A stretch of DNA of 7,323 bases from contig CANGRN010000066.1 in assembly GCA_947455695.1 (NCBI GenBank), positions 1-7,323 on the forward strand. Reading direction: 5' to 3'. The number at the start of each line of letters is the position of its first letter. Within the stretch, counting starts at the first letter, position 1. The notes under the pieces were generated by a model. That model saw only the letters and a list, made by a program, of their open reading frames with translations, made no database searches and was not told the origin of the DNA. This DNA is from Alphaproteobacteria bacterium (lineage in GTDB: Bacteria > Pseudomonadota > Alphaproteobacteria > Micropepsales > Micropepsaceae). Of this stretch, positions 1-7,323 are shown one piece after another. The position numbers and the translations under genes are program-made.

Positions 1-1
1 G

Positions 2-922
2 GACCAGCATCGGCTGGACGGCGTGCGGATCAAAGGTTGCGGCTTCACCAACATCACCCGCGACCATATGGATTATCATCCCACCTTCGAGGATTACCTG
101 ACCGCCAAGCTGCGGCTGTTTTCCGAAGTGGTGGCCGAAGGCGGCGTGGCGGTCATCAATGCCGATGCCGATCATGCGGATCGCTTCATCGCCGCTGCGC
201 AGGCGCGCGGGCTGAAGCTCATTACCGTGGGACGCAAGGGCGAAACCATCCAGCTGGATCGCCGCGAAGACCGCGGCGGCGCTCAGGCGCTGACCCTGCA
301 TTACCAGGGCAAGATCTATTACGTCGAACTGCCGCAAGCCGGCGCCTTCCAGGCCTCGAATGCGCTGGTGGCGGCGGGGCTTGCGATTGGCCTGGGCGAG
401 GATGCCGCCAAGGTGTTCGCCGCGCTGGAGCACCTGAAAGGTGCACCGGGGCGGATGGAGAAGGTTGCCTTCGCCGCTTCGGGCGCGCCGGTCTATGTCG
501 ATTACGCCCACACACCGGATTCGCTGGAAAAGGTTCTGGAAGCGCTGCGTCCCCACACTGCGGGCCAGCTGCATGTGGTGTTCGGCTGCGGCGGCGACCG
601 CGACAAGGGCAAGCGTCCGCTGATGGGCGCGGCGGCTGTGAAGCTGGCCGATGACGTGATCGTCACCGACGACAATCCCCGCACCGAGGATGCCGCCGCC
701 ATCCGGCGCGAAATCCTGGCGGCGGCGCCGGGTGCGCGCGAGATTGGCGACCGTGCCGAGGCGATCCGCACGGCCATGGCGGATTTGAAGACTGGTGATG
801 TGCTGATCATCGCCGGCAAGGGCCACGAGACGGGCCAGTATATAAAGGGCGAAGTGTTCCCCTTTTCGGACCGCGAACAGGCGATTGCCGCCGCGCTGGC
901 CCTTGGGGGACGCGCGGCATGA
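2..922 (+). CDS. murE: UDP-MurNAc-tripeptide ligase MurE (meso-DAP-adding), 5' partial
   Basis: Cytoplasmic ATP-dependent ligase that adds meso-diaminopimelate to UDP-MurNAc-L-Ala-D-Glu. The frame is open from base 2, and the residues before the first GTG (DQHRLDG) already match the family, so the true start lies upstream. By comparison with E. coli MurE (495 aa), roughly 185 N-terminal residues are missing, including the UDP-binding domain and the P-loop. What remains is the end of the central domain and the whole C-terminal domain. Visible motifs are FTNITRDHMDYH, the lysine expected to be carbamylated (AAG at 107-109), VDYAHTP (497-517), FGCGGDRDKGKRP (581-619), DNPR (671-682) and GKGHE (815-829). 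In this family DNPR marks meso-DAP rather than lysine specificity. The C-terminus appears normal and intact. The TGA stop overlaps the murF start as ATGA. Identity is secure. DAP specificity is inferred from the motif. Confidence 0.97.
   Translation, partial: DQHRLDGVRIKGCGFTNITRDHMDYHPTFEDYLTAKLRLFSEVVAEGGVAVINADADHADRFIAAAQARGLKLITVGRKGETIQLDRREDRGGAQALTLHYQGKIYYVELPQAGAFQASNALVAAGLAIGLGEDAAKVFAALEHLKGAPGRMEKVAFAASGAPVYVDYAHTPDSLEKVLEALRPHTAGQLHVVFGCGGDRDKGKRPLMGAAAVKLADDVIVTDDNPRTEDAAAIRREILAAAPGAREIGDRAEAIRTAMADLKTGDVLIIAGKGHETGQYIKGEVFPFSDREQAIAAALALGGRAA
905..910 (+). promoter_or_regulatory. Probable ribosome binding site for murF
   Basis: GGGGGA lies 8 bases before the murF ATG, inside the last codons of murE. 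It is a plausible though imperfect anti-16S match and supports ATG 919. The ATGA overlap with murE makes translational coupling likely in addition. Confidence 0.5.
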
Positions 923-2277
923 GCCTGTGGTCCTCCGCCGAAGCTGAAACTGCGACATTGGGCAAGGCGTCCAGGCCTTTCGCCGTGAACGGACTGTCGA
1001 TCGACACCCGTACCATTCAGGAAGGCGACCTGTTCGTCGCTCTGAAGGGTGACAATCGCGACGGCCATGATTTTGTGCGCGCCGCTTTCGAGGCCAAGGC
1101 CGGCGCCGCCCTGGTGACCCACATCCCTGATGGTGTGACGGGTGCGCTGCTCATCGTCGGCCATACCCAGCGCGGGCTGGAAGACCTGGCGCGTGCCGCC
1201 CGGGCGCGCAGCAACGCGAAGATTCTCGCCGTCACCGGCAGCGCCGGAAAAACCACCACCAAGGAAATCCTGCGCCTGGCCTGCAATGCGCTGGGCCGCA
1301 CCCATGCCAGCGCCGCCAGCTACAACAATCACTGGGGCGTGCCGCTGAGCCTTGCTGCCCTGCCGCGCGACGCCGAATACGGCATCTTTGAAGTGGGCAT
1401 GAACCATTTCGGGGAACTGCGGAATTTGGTCAGTTTCGTGCGCCCGCACGTGGCGCTGATCACCACCATTGCCCCGGCGCATCTGGAATTCTTCGGCAAC
1501 TGCGAATCCATCGCCGATGCCAAGTCGGAAATCTTCGAAGGCCTGCTCCCGGGCGGTGCGGGCCTGATCCCGTCCGACAGCCCCTATGCCGACCGGTTGA
1601 AGGCACGCGCCAGGCAGGCGCAGGTCTCGCGCATCGTCACCTTCGGCAGGGGCGGGGACGCCAGGTTGATCTCCTTCACGGCCGACGGCGAAGGCATGCG
1701 CGTCAAGGCCGATATCCTGGGCGTGGTGGTGGATTGTCTTGTCGGTGCGCCGGGCGAGCATATCGCCCAGAATGTGGTGGGTGCGCTGGCCGCCATCGCG
1801 CTGCTGGAAGGCGATGTGCTGAATGCCGCCGCCGCCCTGAAGAACTTCACCGCTTTGAAAGGTCGCGGCGCGCGCTTTGAGGCAAATGGCATTTCGGTCA
1901 TCGACGAAAGCTATAACGCCAATCCCGCCTCCATGGCGGCGGCGCTGGCGCTGCTGGGTAATGCCAAGGGCCGCAAGATCGCGGTCCTCGGCGATATGCT
2001 GGAAATGGGCGAGGGGGGCGTCGCACATCATGCCGGCCTGGCCGCGCCGATTGATGCGAACAAGACCGACCTGGTGTTCGCCAGCGGCGTGCAGATGAAG
2101 GCCTTGTGGGATGCGCTGCCGGCTTCGCGCCGCGGCGGCTATGCCGAAAACGCTATAGCGCTGCTGCCGATGGTGACCAAGGCGCTGCAACCCGGCGACA
2201 CCGTGCTGGTCAAAGGCTCCAACGGCGCGCGCATGTCCGTGATCGTGGAAGCTCTCAAGCAAGAGAAGGGCGCCTGA
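919..2277 (+). CDS. murF: UDP-MurNAc-tripeptide--D-alanyl-D-alanine ligase MurF
   Basis: Cytoplasmic Mur ligase that adds the D-Ala-D-Ala dipeptide, completing the UDP-MurNAc-pentapeptide. It has 452 residues, the usual length for the family. The N-terminal domain (about 1-95) contains [18 protein letters not shown]. The ATP-binding central domain has the P-loop TGSAGKTTT (106-114), YNNHWGVP from residue 135, [10 protein letters not shown] from 158, an AHLEFFG segment and Lys202 (DAKSEIF), the expected carbamylated lysine. The C-terminal domain has DESYNANP (329-336), a VLGDMLEMG segment and [11 protein letters not shown] near the end. The ATG at 919 gives an N-terminus of the form seen in alphaproteobacterial MurF, and a G-rich stretch lies 8 bases upstream. 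It overlaps murE by four bases and mraY by one. No domain is missing. 'YNNHWG' differs from the E. coli form but is familiar from alphaproteobacteria. Confidence 0.98.
   Translation: MSLWSSAEAETATLGKASRPFAVNGLSIDTRTIQEGDLFVALKGDNRDGHDFVRAAFEAKAGAALVTHIPDGVTGALLIVGHTQRGLEDLARAARARSNAKILAVTGSAGKTTTKEILRLACNALGRTHASAASYNNHWGVPLSLAALPRDAEYGIFEVGMNHFGELRNLVSFVRPHVALITTIAPAHLEFFGNCESIADAKSEIFEGLLPGGAGLIPSDSPYADRLKARARQAQVSRIVTFGRGGDARLISFTADGEGMRVKADILGVVVDCLVGAPGEHIAQNVVGALAAIALLEGDVLNAAAALKNFTALKGRGARFEANGISVIDESYNANPASMAAALALLGNAKGRKIAVLGDMLEMGEGGVAHHAGLAAPIDANKTDLVFASGVQMKALWDALPASRRGGYAENAIALLPMVTKALQPGDTVLVKGSNGARMSVIVEALKQEKGA
2263..2270 (+). promoter_or_regulatory. Ribosome binding site for mraY
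   Basis: GAGAAGGG lies 6 bases before ATG 2277, within the last codons of murF. It is one of the best Shine-Dalgarno-like matches in the window. It decides the mraY start against the longer open frame that extends upstream into murF. Confidence 0.6.
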
Positions 2278-3368
2278 TGCTTTATTACCTGTCGCTTCTC
2301 ACCCATACCGACCAGCTCGCCTTCTTCCGCCTGTTCAAATATCTCAGCTTCCGCGCGGTGGGCGCCATCGTCACCGCGCTGATGATCGCCTTCATGATCA
2401 ATCCCATGCTGATCCGCTGGCTGAAGGTGAAGCAGGGCAAGGGTCAGCCGATCCGCGCCGACGGTCCCCAGCGCCACATCCTGGAAAAGGCCGGCACCCC
2501 GACGATGGGTGGGCTGCTGATCCTGATTCCCTGGATCAGCTCCACCGTGCTGTGGGCCAGCCTGTCCAACCGCTATGTCTGGATCGCGCTCCTGGTGACG
2601 GTCAGCTATGGCCTGCTGGGTTTCCTAGATGACTATTACAAGGTGACCAAGCGCACGTCCGATGGTTTGTCGGGCCGCAGCCGCCTGCTGATCGAGTTCG
2701 GCGTGGCGGCGCTGGCCACCTGGCTGATCATGCAGTCCGAGACGCCGGCCTTGTCGGGCGCGCTGGCGGTTCCCTTCTTCAAGGCGGCGCTGCTGCCGCT
2801 GGGCCTGTTCTTTCTGGTGGTCGGCGTCTTTGTCATCGCCGGCGCCGCCAACGCGGTGAATTTCACCGACGGGCTGGACGGGCTGGCCATCATGCCGGTG
2901 ATGATCGCGGCGGCGACCTTCACCCTGATCGTCTATCTGGTAGGCAACGAGAAATTCGCCGCCTATCTGCAGATTCCCTACATCGAATATTCCGGCGAGC
3001 TGGCGATCTTCCTGGCGGCGCTGGTGGGCGCCGGGCTGGGCTTTCTTTGGTACAACGCCCCGCCCGCCGCCATCTTCATGGGTGATACCGGATCGCTCCC
3101 CCTGGGTGGCGCGCTGGGCGTGGTCGCCGTGTCGGTCAAGCACGAGATAGTGCTGGGCCTGGTGGGCGGTTTGTTCGTGCTGGAAACCGTTTCCGTCGTG
3201 GTGCAGGTGGTTTCCTTCAAGCTCACCGGCAAGCGCGTCTTCCGGATGGCGCCCATTCATCACCATTATGAACAGCTGGGCTGGACCGAGCCCACCATCG
3301 TGATCCGTTTCTGGATCGTGGCGGTGGTGCTGGCGTTGCTCGGCCTTGCAACCTTGAAGCTTCGCTAG
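2277..3368 (+). CDS. mraY: Phospho-MurNAc-pentapeptide transferase MraY
   Basis: Integral membrane enzyme that transfers phospho-MurNAc-pentapeptide from UDP to undecaprenyl phosphate, giving lipid I. It has 363 residues against 360 in E. coli and aligns by eye along its full length. Multiple hydrophobic segments fit the known ten-helix topology. Conserved cytoplasmic loops are GTPTMGG, the DD pair at 118-119 (LGFLDDYYK), the [12 protein letters not shown] block starting at Asn192 with Asp198 and Asp201, FMGDTGS with Asp270, and the HHH motif at 328-330 (APIHHHYE). These match the E. coli catalytic and Mg-binding positions (D115/D116, D267, H324-326). The reading frame is open further upstream inside murF, but ATG 2277 gives the family N-terminus and follows a purine-rich site. 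The start overlaps the murF stop as TGATG. The stop is immediately followed by murD. Confidence 0.98.
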   Translation: MLYYLSLLTHTDQLAFFRLFKYLSFRAVGAIVTALMIAFMINPMLIRWLKVKQGKGQPIRADGPQRHILEKAGTPTMGGLLILIPWISSTVLWASLSNRYVWIALLVTVSYGLLGFLDDYYKVTKRTSDGLSGRSRLLIEFGVAALATWLIMQSETPALSGALAVPFFKAALLPLGLFFLVVGVFVIAGAANAVNFTDGLDGLAIMPVMIAAATFTLIVYLVGNEKFAAYLQIPYIEYSGELAIFLAALVGAGLGFLWYNAPPAAIFMGDTGSLPLGGALGVVAVSVKHEIVLGLVGGLFVLETVSVVVQVVSFKLTGKRVFRMAPIHHHYEQLGWTEPTIVIRFWIVAVVLALLGLATLKLR

Positions 3369-4781
3369 ATGATCCCAAGCCGCGCCTTCGCCAATCGCAC
3401 CGTCGCCATCTTCGGCCTGGCCCGCACCGGGCTGGGCGCAGTGCGCGCGCTGGTGGCCGGCGGTACGCGGGTGATTGCCTGGGACGATGACAGCAATGCG
3501 CGCGACCTGGGCGGCCAGGAAGGCGCCGAACTGATGCCGTGGCGCGAATGGCCGTGGGAGACGATCGCCGCACTGATCCTGTCGCCCGGCGTGCCGCTGA
3601 CCCACCCCAAGCCCCATGGCGTGGTGGAACATGCCAATCGCGCCGGGGTGCGCATCATCGGCGATGTCGAACTTTTTGCCCATGAAATCCGTCCCGATCC
3701 CAGCGGCAGCGCCAAGGCGCCCGTGATCGCCATCACCGGCACCAATGGCAAGTCCACCACTACCGCGCTGGTGGGGCATATCCTGACCAGCTGCGGCTTC
3801 GACGCCCAGATCGGCGGCAATATCGGCAAGTCGGTGCTGGAGCTGTCGCCGCCCTCGGCCAAGACCATCTATGTGCTGGAAATGTCCAGCTTCCAGATCG
3901 ATCTGGCGCCGGGCCTGACACCCGATGTCGGCATCCTGTCCAACCTGTCGCCCGACCATATCGACCGTCACGGCACGATGGAGAATTACGCCGCCATCAA
4001 GGCCCGGCTGATGCGCCAGACCGCCAAGGACGGGCAGGTCGTGATCGGCGTGGACGATGCCCATTCCTCGGCCATCTTCACCCAGCTTTCGGCCGCCGGC
4101 GGCGCCCAGGCCCATCCGGTTTCGGTGGGCAAGGTGCTGGGCCGCGGCATCTTCGTGGTGGACGGCACTTTGTATGACGCCATGGGCGCGCGCGCGGTGA
4201 AGGTCATGGACATGTCGGCCGCCGCACGGTTGCCGGGCGCACACAATTGGCAGAATGCGGCGCTGGCCTATGGCGCGGTGCGGCCCTTTATTTCGGATAC
4301 CAAGGCCATCGCCGCGGCCATCGCCAGCTTCCCGGGGCTGGCGCACCGGATGGAAGATGTCGGCCATATCGGCAAGGCCGCCTTCATCAATGACTCCAAG
4401 GCCACTAATGCCGACGCCACGGCCCGGGCGTTGGCGGTCTATCCCGACATTTTCTGGATCGCCGGCGGCAAGCCCAAGGAAGGCGGCATCGAAAGCCTGT
4501 CCGAATTCTTCCCCCGGGTGCGCAGGGCCTATCTGATCGGCGAGGCGGCGCCCGCCTTCGCCCGCACCCTGGACGGCAAGGCGCCTTACGACATGTCCGG
4601 CACATTGGATGTGGCGGTGGCCAAGGCTGCTGCCGATGCGGCCGCCTCTTCGGCGCCCGCGCCCGTGGTGCTGCTGTCGCCGGCCTGCGCCTCCTACGAT
4701 CAGTTCAAGGATTTCGAACAGCGCGGCGATGTCTTCCGCACCCTGGTGTCCAAATTGCCCCGTGACGTGAAGGTGGCATGA
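3369..4781 (+). CDS. murD: UDP-MurNAc-L-alanine--D-glutamate ligase MurD
   Basis: Cytoplasmic ligase adding D-glutamate to UDP-MurNAc-L-Ala. It has 470 residues, somewhat longer than E. coli MurD (438) and in the range of alphaproteobacterial forms. The N-terminal Rossmann-like UDP-binding domain opens with VAIFGLARTGLGAVRAL. The P-loop is GTNGKSTTT from residue 124. Glu171 lies in EMSSFQID, the expected Mg ligand region. LSPDHIDRHG and Lys211 (AAIKARL, expected carbamylated) follow. The C-terminal domain has HRME (326-329), NDSKATN (341-347), AGGKPKEGG and SPACASYDQF from 437, followed by FEQRGD. ATG 3369 directly abuts the mraY stop and gives the usual MIP... start. I see no good Shine-Dalgarno site upstream, so translation probably depends on ribosomes finishing mraY. 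The gene is intact. Confidence 0.98.
   Translation: MIPSRAFANRTVAIFGLARTGLGAVRALVAGGTRVIAWDDDSNARDLGGQEGAELMPWREWPWETIAALILSPGVPLTHPKPHGVVEHANRAGVRIIGDVELFAHEIRPDPSGSAKAPVIAITGTNGKSTTTALVGHILTSCGFDAQIGGNIGKSVLELSPPSAKTIYVLEMSSFQIDLAPGLTPDVGILSNLSPDHIDRHGTMENYAAIKARLMRQTAKDGQVVIGVDDAHSSAIFTQLSAAGGAQAHPVSVGKVLGRGIFVVDGTLYDAMGARAVKVMDMSAAARLPGAHNWQNAALAYGAVRPFISDTKAIAAAIASFPGLAHRMEDVGHIGKAAFINDSKATNADATARALAVYPDIFWIAGGKPKEGGIESLSEFFPRVRRAYLIGEAAPAFARTLDGKAPYDMSGTLDVAVAKAAADAAASSAPAPVVLLSPACASYDQFKDFEQRGDVFRTLVSKLPRDVKVA
4770..4776 (+). promoter_or_regulatory. Ribosome binding site for ftsW, positioned for the second ATG
   Basis: AAGGTGG differs from the consensus AAGGAGG at one base and lies at the very end of murD. 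Its last G is only 1 base from ATG 4778 but 4 bases from ATG 4781. Spacing therefore favours the second ATG, while the usual ATGA overlap pattern favours the first. Which one is used cannot be settled from sequence alone. Confidence 0.5.
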
Positions 4782-5929
4782 TGCTGAACCGGTCCGACAA
4801 AAGCGGGTTTGCCAACTGGTGGTTCACGGTGGACCGGGTTGCGCTGCTTTGCATGCTGGTGCTGGCCGGCATCGGCTTGATGCTGGCCTTTGCCGCCAGC
4901 CCCGCCATCACCGGCGGGCCGCTTTCGGCCGGCGACTTCCGCTATACCGCGCGCCAGGTGGTATTCGCCGTCATGGCCATCGGCATCCTGTGTTCGGTGT
5001 CGCTGCTGTCGCTGCGCCAGATCCGCATGCTGGCGGCGGTGACCTTTGCCTGCGCCCTGATCGGATCGTTCCTGGTGCTGTTCATCGGCGCCGACGTGCT
5101 GGGCGCGCGCCGTGAGCTGGATCTGGGGCCGTTTGCGCTGCAGCCGTCGGAATTCCTCAAGCCCAGTTTCGCGATCCTGGCCGCCGCGGTGCTGGCCGAC
5201 CGCCAGCCGCTGGCGATCCCCAAGCCGCTGGTGACGTTTCTGCTGCTGGTGCCGGCACTGCTGATCCTGATCCGCCAGCCGGATGTGGGCCAGACCGGCC
5301 TGCTGCTGTGCCTGTGGGGCGCCATGCTGTTCTTCTGGGGCATGTCCTTTGTGTGGGTCGGCGCGGGCATCGGCATTGCCGGGGCGCTGGGCTTTGTCGC
5401 CTATGAAATCTTTCCCCATGTGCATCACCGTGTGGAGCAGTATCTCAGCGAGGACGGCACCGGCTATCAGGCCGGGCTGGCGCTGAAGGCCTTTGCCCAT
5501 GGCGGGCTTGCCGGTGTCGGCCCCGGCGCAGGCACCATCAAGTACCGCATTCCCGACGCCCATTCCGACTTCATCTTTGCGGTGGCGGGCGAGGAGTTCG
5601 GCTTCCTGCTGTGCGGGTTGATCGCCCTGATGTTCTGCATCCTGACCGTGCGGCTGCTCTTGCGTTCGGCCGCTGCCCGCGAGCCTTTCGCGCAATTGGC
5701 GGGCGCGGGCCTGGCCGTGGTGACCGCCGTGCAGGCCTTCATCAACATGGGCGTGGCGGTGTCGCTGCTGCCGGCCAAGGGCATGACCTTGCCCTTTATA
5801 TCCTATGGCGGTTCCTCGCTGTTTGCCGTGGCGCTAACCATGGGCTTTGCCCTGGCGGTTACCCGCCAGCGTCCCAACATTCGCATGGCCACGCGCGACG
5901 ATCCCACCTTCTTCATGGTGCGCGCATGA
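4778..5929 (+). CDS. ftsW: Septal peptidoglycan glycosyltransferase FtsW (SEDS family)
   Basis: Multi-spanning membrane protein of the SEDS family that polymerises lipid II at the division septum with its partner transpeptidase FtsI/PBP3. It has 383 residues (382 from the second ATG) and many hydrophobic segments, the first at about 20-40, consistent with the ten-helix SEDS fold. Conserved blocks are LDLGPFALQPSEF (QPSEF 122-126), RQPDVGQTG, YQAGLALKAFAHGG, PDAHSDFIFAVAGEEFG and LPAKGMTLPFISYGGSS (331-347). Asp264 in DAHSDF corresponds to the catalytic Asp of the family (E. coli FtsW D297). RodA is the main alternative, but the neighbourhood between murD and murG and the LPAKG.TLPFISYGGSS block favour FtsW. 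One oddity is Glu113 in GARRELDLG, where relatives normally have Trp. Two in-frame ATGs (4778, 4781) make the exact start uncertain by one codon. Confidence 0.97.
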   Translation: MMLNRSDKSGFANWWFTVDRVALLCMLVLAGIGLMLAFAASPAITGGPLSAGDFRYTARQVVFAVMAIGILCSVSLLSLRQIRMLAAVTFACALIGSFLVLFIGADVLGARRELDLGPFALQPSEFLKPSFAILAAAVLADRQPLAIPKPLVTFLLLVPALLILIRQPDVGQTGLLLCLWGAMLFFWGMSFVWVGAGIGIAGALGFVAYEIFPHVHHRVEQYLSEDGTGYQAGLALKAFAHGGLAGVGPGAGTIKYRIPDAHSDFIFAVAGEEFGFLLCGLIALMFCILTVRLLLRSAAAREPFAQLAGAGLAVVTAVQAFINMGVAVSLLPAKGMTLPFISYGGSSLFAVALTMGFALAVTRQRPNIRMATRDDPTFFMVRA

Positions 5930-7002
5930 GCCTTGTTGTCCTGTCAGCAGGCGGCACCGGCGGGCATCTGTTCCCCGCCCAGGCGCTGGCGGGCGAACTG
6001 GTCAAGCGCGGCTGCGAGATCGTGGTGATGACCGATAGCCGTTTCGCCAATTATGCCACCGCATTCCCGCGCGCCCGGATCGAGACGGTGCCGTCCTCGC
6101 CCTTCAACGCCATCGCCGCGCCCTTCAAGATCGCGGCCGGCATCGCCATCGCCTTTGCCAAGCTGCTGAAGCTGAAGCCCGATGCGGTGGTCGGTTTCGG
6201 TGGATATCCCAGCGTGCCGGTGATGGTGGCCGCCAATCTGGCGCGCCTGCCCACCGCCATCATCGAGCAGAATGCCGTGGTCGGCCGCGCTAACCGGCTG
6301 GTCATGAATAAAGTGAAGCTGGTCGCGGCGGCCTTCCCCATCGCCCGCTTTGCCCCCACCGATGCGTCCAAGGTCGTGCTGACCGGCAATCCCCTGCGCC
6401 CCGAGGTCGAGGCGCTGTGGGCCGCACCTTATAATGTGCCCGAGACGAGCGGGCCGCTGCGCCTGCTGGTATTCGGCGGCAGCCAGGGCGCCCGCGCCCT
6501 GAGCGAGATCGTGCCCGCCGCCCTGACCCGGTTGCCGCATGAAATGAAGATGCGCCTGTCGGTGGTGCAGCAATGCCGCCCCGAGGACATCGAGCAGGTT
6601 CGCGAGATCTATCGCAATGCCGAGATCCGCGCCGAGCTGCAGAGCTTCTTCTCCGACCTGCCCAGGCGCATGGCCGAGACTCATCTGGTGATCGCCCGCT
6701 CCGGCGCCGGCACGGTGGCCGAGCTGATGGCGATCGGCCGTCCCGCCATCCTGGTGCCGCTGCCCGGCGCGCTGGACGACAACCAGACGCCCAACGCCGA
6801 TATCCTGGCCCGCGCCGACGCCGGCTGGCGGGTGGCGCAGCGCGATCTGAGCCCGGATTCATTGGCCCAGATGCTGATCAGGATTTTCTCGGACCCGCTG
6901 GCCCTGGCCCGCCGCGCCGCCGCCGCGCACGCGCTGGCGACACCAAACGCCGCCGGCAAATTGGCCGATGCGGTGCAATCCATCATGCGGAGCGCTGCGT
7001 AA
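5926..7002 (+). CDS. murG: UDP-GlcNAc:lipid I N-acetylglucosaminyltransferase MurG
   Basis: Peripheral inner-membrane GT-B glycosyltransferase (family GT28) that adds GlcNAc to lipid I to form lipid II on the cytoplasmic face. It has 358 residues, against 355 in E. coli. The N-terminal acceptor domain has the G-loop GGTGGH (9-14), GFGGYPSVP and [11 protein letters not shown] (Glu114-Gln115-Asn116). The linker holds TGNPLR. The C-terminal UDP-GlcNAc domain has FGGSQGA (GG at 184-185), SGAGT (259-263) with Glu266, and DDNQTPNA around Gln287. The frame is open upstream inside ftsW, but only ATG 5926 gives the expected [14 protein letters not shown] start. It overlaps the ftsW stop as ATGA, with no clear Shine-Dalgarno site. 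The residue before EQN is Ile113, where I would expect His. The C-terminus is complete, and its stop shares one base with the murC start. Confidence 0.98.
   Translation: MSLVVLSAGGTGGHLFPAQALAGELVKRGCEIVVMTDSRFANYATAFPRARIETVPSSPFNAIAAPFKIAAGIAIAFAKLLKLKPDAVVGFGGYPSVPVMVAANLARLPTAIIEQNAVVGRANRLVMNKVKLVAAAFPIARFAPTDASKVVLTGNPLRPEVEALWAAPYNVPETSGPLRLLVFGGSQGARALSEIVPAALTRLPHEMKMRLSVVQQCRPEDIEQVREIYRNAEIRAELQSFFSDLPRRMAETHLVIARSGAGTVAELMAIGRPAILVPLPGALDDNQTPNADILARADAGWRVAQRDLSPDSLAQMLIRIFSDPLALARRAAAAHALATPNAAGKLADAVQSIMRSAA
6989..6992 (+). promoter_or_regulatory. Probable ribosome binding site for murC
   Basis: GGAG lies 9 bases before ATG 7002, within the last codons of murG. It is short but well placed and supports the TAATG junction as the murC start. 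Confidence 0.45.
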
Positions 7003-7323
7003 TGGTCACCGTCACCACCCGCGTCCCGCTCGATATCGGCGCCATCCATTTCATCGGTATCGGCGGCATCGGCATGAGCGGCATCGCCGAGATCATGCAC
7101 AATCTGGGTTACAAGGTTCAGGGCAGCGACGCGGCCGAGAATGCCAACGTCAAGCGGCTGCGCAGCCTGGGCATGACCATCCATGTCGGCCACAATGCCG
7201 ACAATCTCAAAGATGCCCATGCCGTGGTCTATTCCTCGGCGGTGAAGCCCGGCAATGTCGAGTTCGACGCCGCCCGCCTGCTGGGCCTGCCGCTGGTGCG
7301 CCGCGCCGAGATGCTGGCCGAGA
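7002..7323 (+). CDS. murC: UDP-MurNAc--L-alanine ligase MurC, 3' partial
   Basis: First Mur ligase, which adds L-alanine to UDP-MurNAc in the cytoplasm. Only the first 107 codons are present and the frame runs off the end of the window. These cover the N-terminal UDP-binding Rossmann-like domain, with the glycine-rich GIGGIGMSG motif at 19-27 ([10 protein letters not shown], then IAEIM), then [14 protein letters not shown] and RRAEMLAE. The last of these normally lies just before the ATP-binding domain. By comparison with E. coli MurC (491 aa), well over 300 residues lie beyond the window, including the P-loop and the C-terminal domain. ATG 7002 shares its A with the murG TAA stop (TAATG) and has a GGAG 9 bases upstream. 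In alphaproteobacterial dcw clusters murB and ddl usually follow, which cannot be seen here. Mpl, a paralogue with a similar N-terminus, is a less likely reading given the position after murG. Confidence 0.96.
   Translation, partial: MVTVTTRVPLDIGAIHFIGIGGIGMSGIAEIMHNLGYKVQGSDAAENANVKRLRSLGMTIHVGHNADNLKDAHAVVYSSAVKPGNVEFDAARLLGLPLVRRAEMLAE

Noticed and set aside
839..846. AT-rich TATATAAA near the end of murE as a possible internal promoter for murF
   Set aside because: No acceptable -35 element lies at the correct distance, and the bases encode the conserved C-terminal part of MurE after GKGHE.
2151..2160. Perfect 10-base palindrome CGCTATAGCG near the 3' end of murF
   Set aside because: It is a single short copy inside coding sequence, does not extend further, and no second copy was noticed. 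There is no reason to call it an operator.
502..2262. A 586-codon antisense open frame opposite murF and part of murE
   Set aside because: Over murF it is aligned codon-for-codon with the sense frame, so its stops require sense TTA, CTA or TCA codons, which are rare in this GC-rich gene. Its translation is rich in H, Q, G, R and A with no recognisable domain. It ends only where TTA appears out of frame in murE.
2106..2276. Upstream extension of mraY by 57 codons within murF
   Set aside because: The extension is Arg/Ala-rich and unlike any MraY N-terminus. ATG 2277 gives the correct family start and has a ribosome binding site.
2625..4367. A 580-codon antisense open frame opposite mraY and murD
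   Set aside because: mraY and murD abut in the same frame, so an antisense frame aligned with their codons can run through both. It ends exactly at a rare CTA leucine codon of mraY (2625-2627). It is a codon-usage shadow.
4700..5695. A 331-codon antisense open frame opposite ftsW
   Set aside because: It is codon-aligned with ftsW and has the same low-complexity H/Q/G/R composition. It terminates at an out-of-frame TCA near the end of murD.
5611..5925. Upstream extension of murG by 105 codons within ftsW
   Set aside because: It is out of frame with conserved ftsW sequence and not related to MurG. The G-loop requires the start at 5926.
6430..6435. TATAAT resembling a -10 promoter element inside murG
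   Set aside because: It encodes part of the murG protein, and the hexamer 17 bases upstream (TCGAGG) is a poor -35 match. It is probably chance.
5944..6684. A 246-codon antisense open frame opposite murG
   Set aside because: It is codon-aligned with murG and ends at the TCA serine codon (5944-5946) of murG. No independent start signal or domain is seen.

Overview
The window is one uninterrupted stretch of a division and cell-wall (dcw) gene cluster. All seven genes are on the + strand, in the order murE (5' end missing), murF, mraY, murD, ftsW, murG, murC (3' end missing). Every base from 2 to 7323 is inside a coding region. I see no intergenic spacer, RNA gene, mobile element, CRISPR array or terminator.

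The gene order, the high GC content with a strong preference for G/C in third codon positions, and protein signatures such as the MurF 'YNNHWGVP' and MurG 'EQNAV.GRANR' types point to an alphaproteobacterium. I cannot name the order or genus from this sequence. MurE carries the DNPR motif of meso-diaminopimelate-adding enzymes, so the organism should make Gram-negative type peptidoglycan.

Layout: murE (2-922) and murF (919-2277) build the stem peptide of the UDP-MurNAc precursor. mraY (2277-3368) moves that precursor onto undecaprenyl phosphate in the membrane. murD (3369-4781) adds D-glutamate at an earlier cytoplasmic step. ftsW (4778-5929) is the septal SEDS glycosyltransferase. murG (5926-7002) converts lipid I to lipid II, the substrate of FtsW. 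murC (7002-7323 and beyond) adds the first L-alanine. The window therefore holds all four Mur ligases (MurC and MurE in part), both lipid-linked steps and the divisome polymerase.

The six junctions are three ATGA-type 4-base overlaps (murE/murF, murD/ftsW, ftsW/murG), two 1-base overlaps (murF/mraY, murG/murC) and one exact abutment (mraY/murD). This suggests one polycistronic message with translational coupling. The promoter would lie upstream of the window.

This is a core housekeeping region and I found no undescribed system in it. The points worth a second look are small: a Glu where SEDS proteins usually have Trp in FtsW, an Ile where MurG usually has His in HEQN, a tandem ATG at the ftsW start, and two internal genes without a convincing ribosome binding site. 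Long antisense open frames are explained by codon usage and are rejected below.
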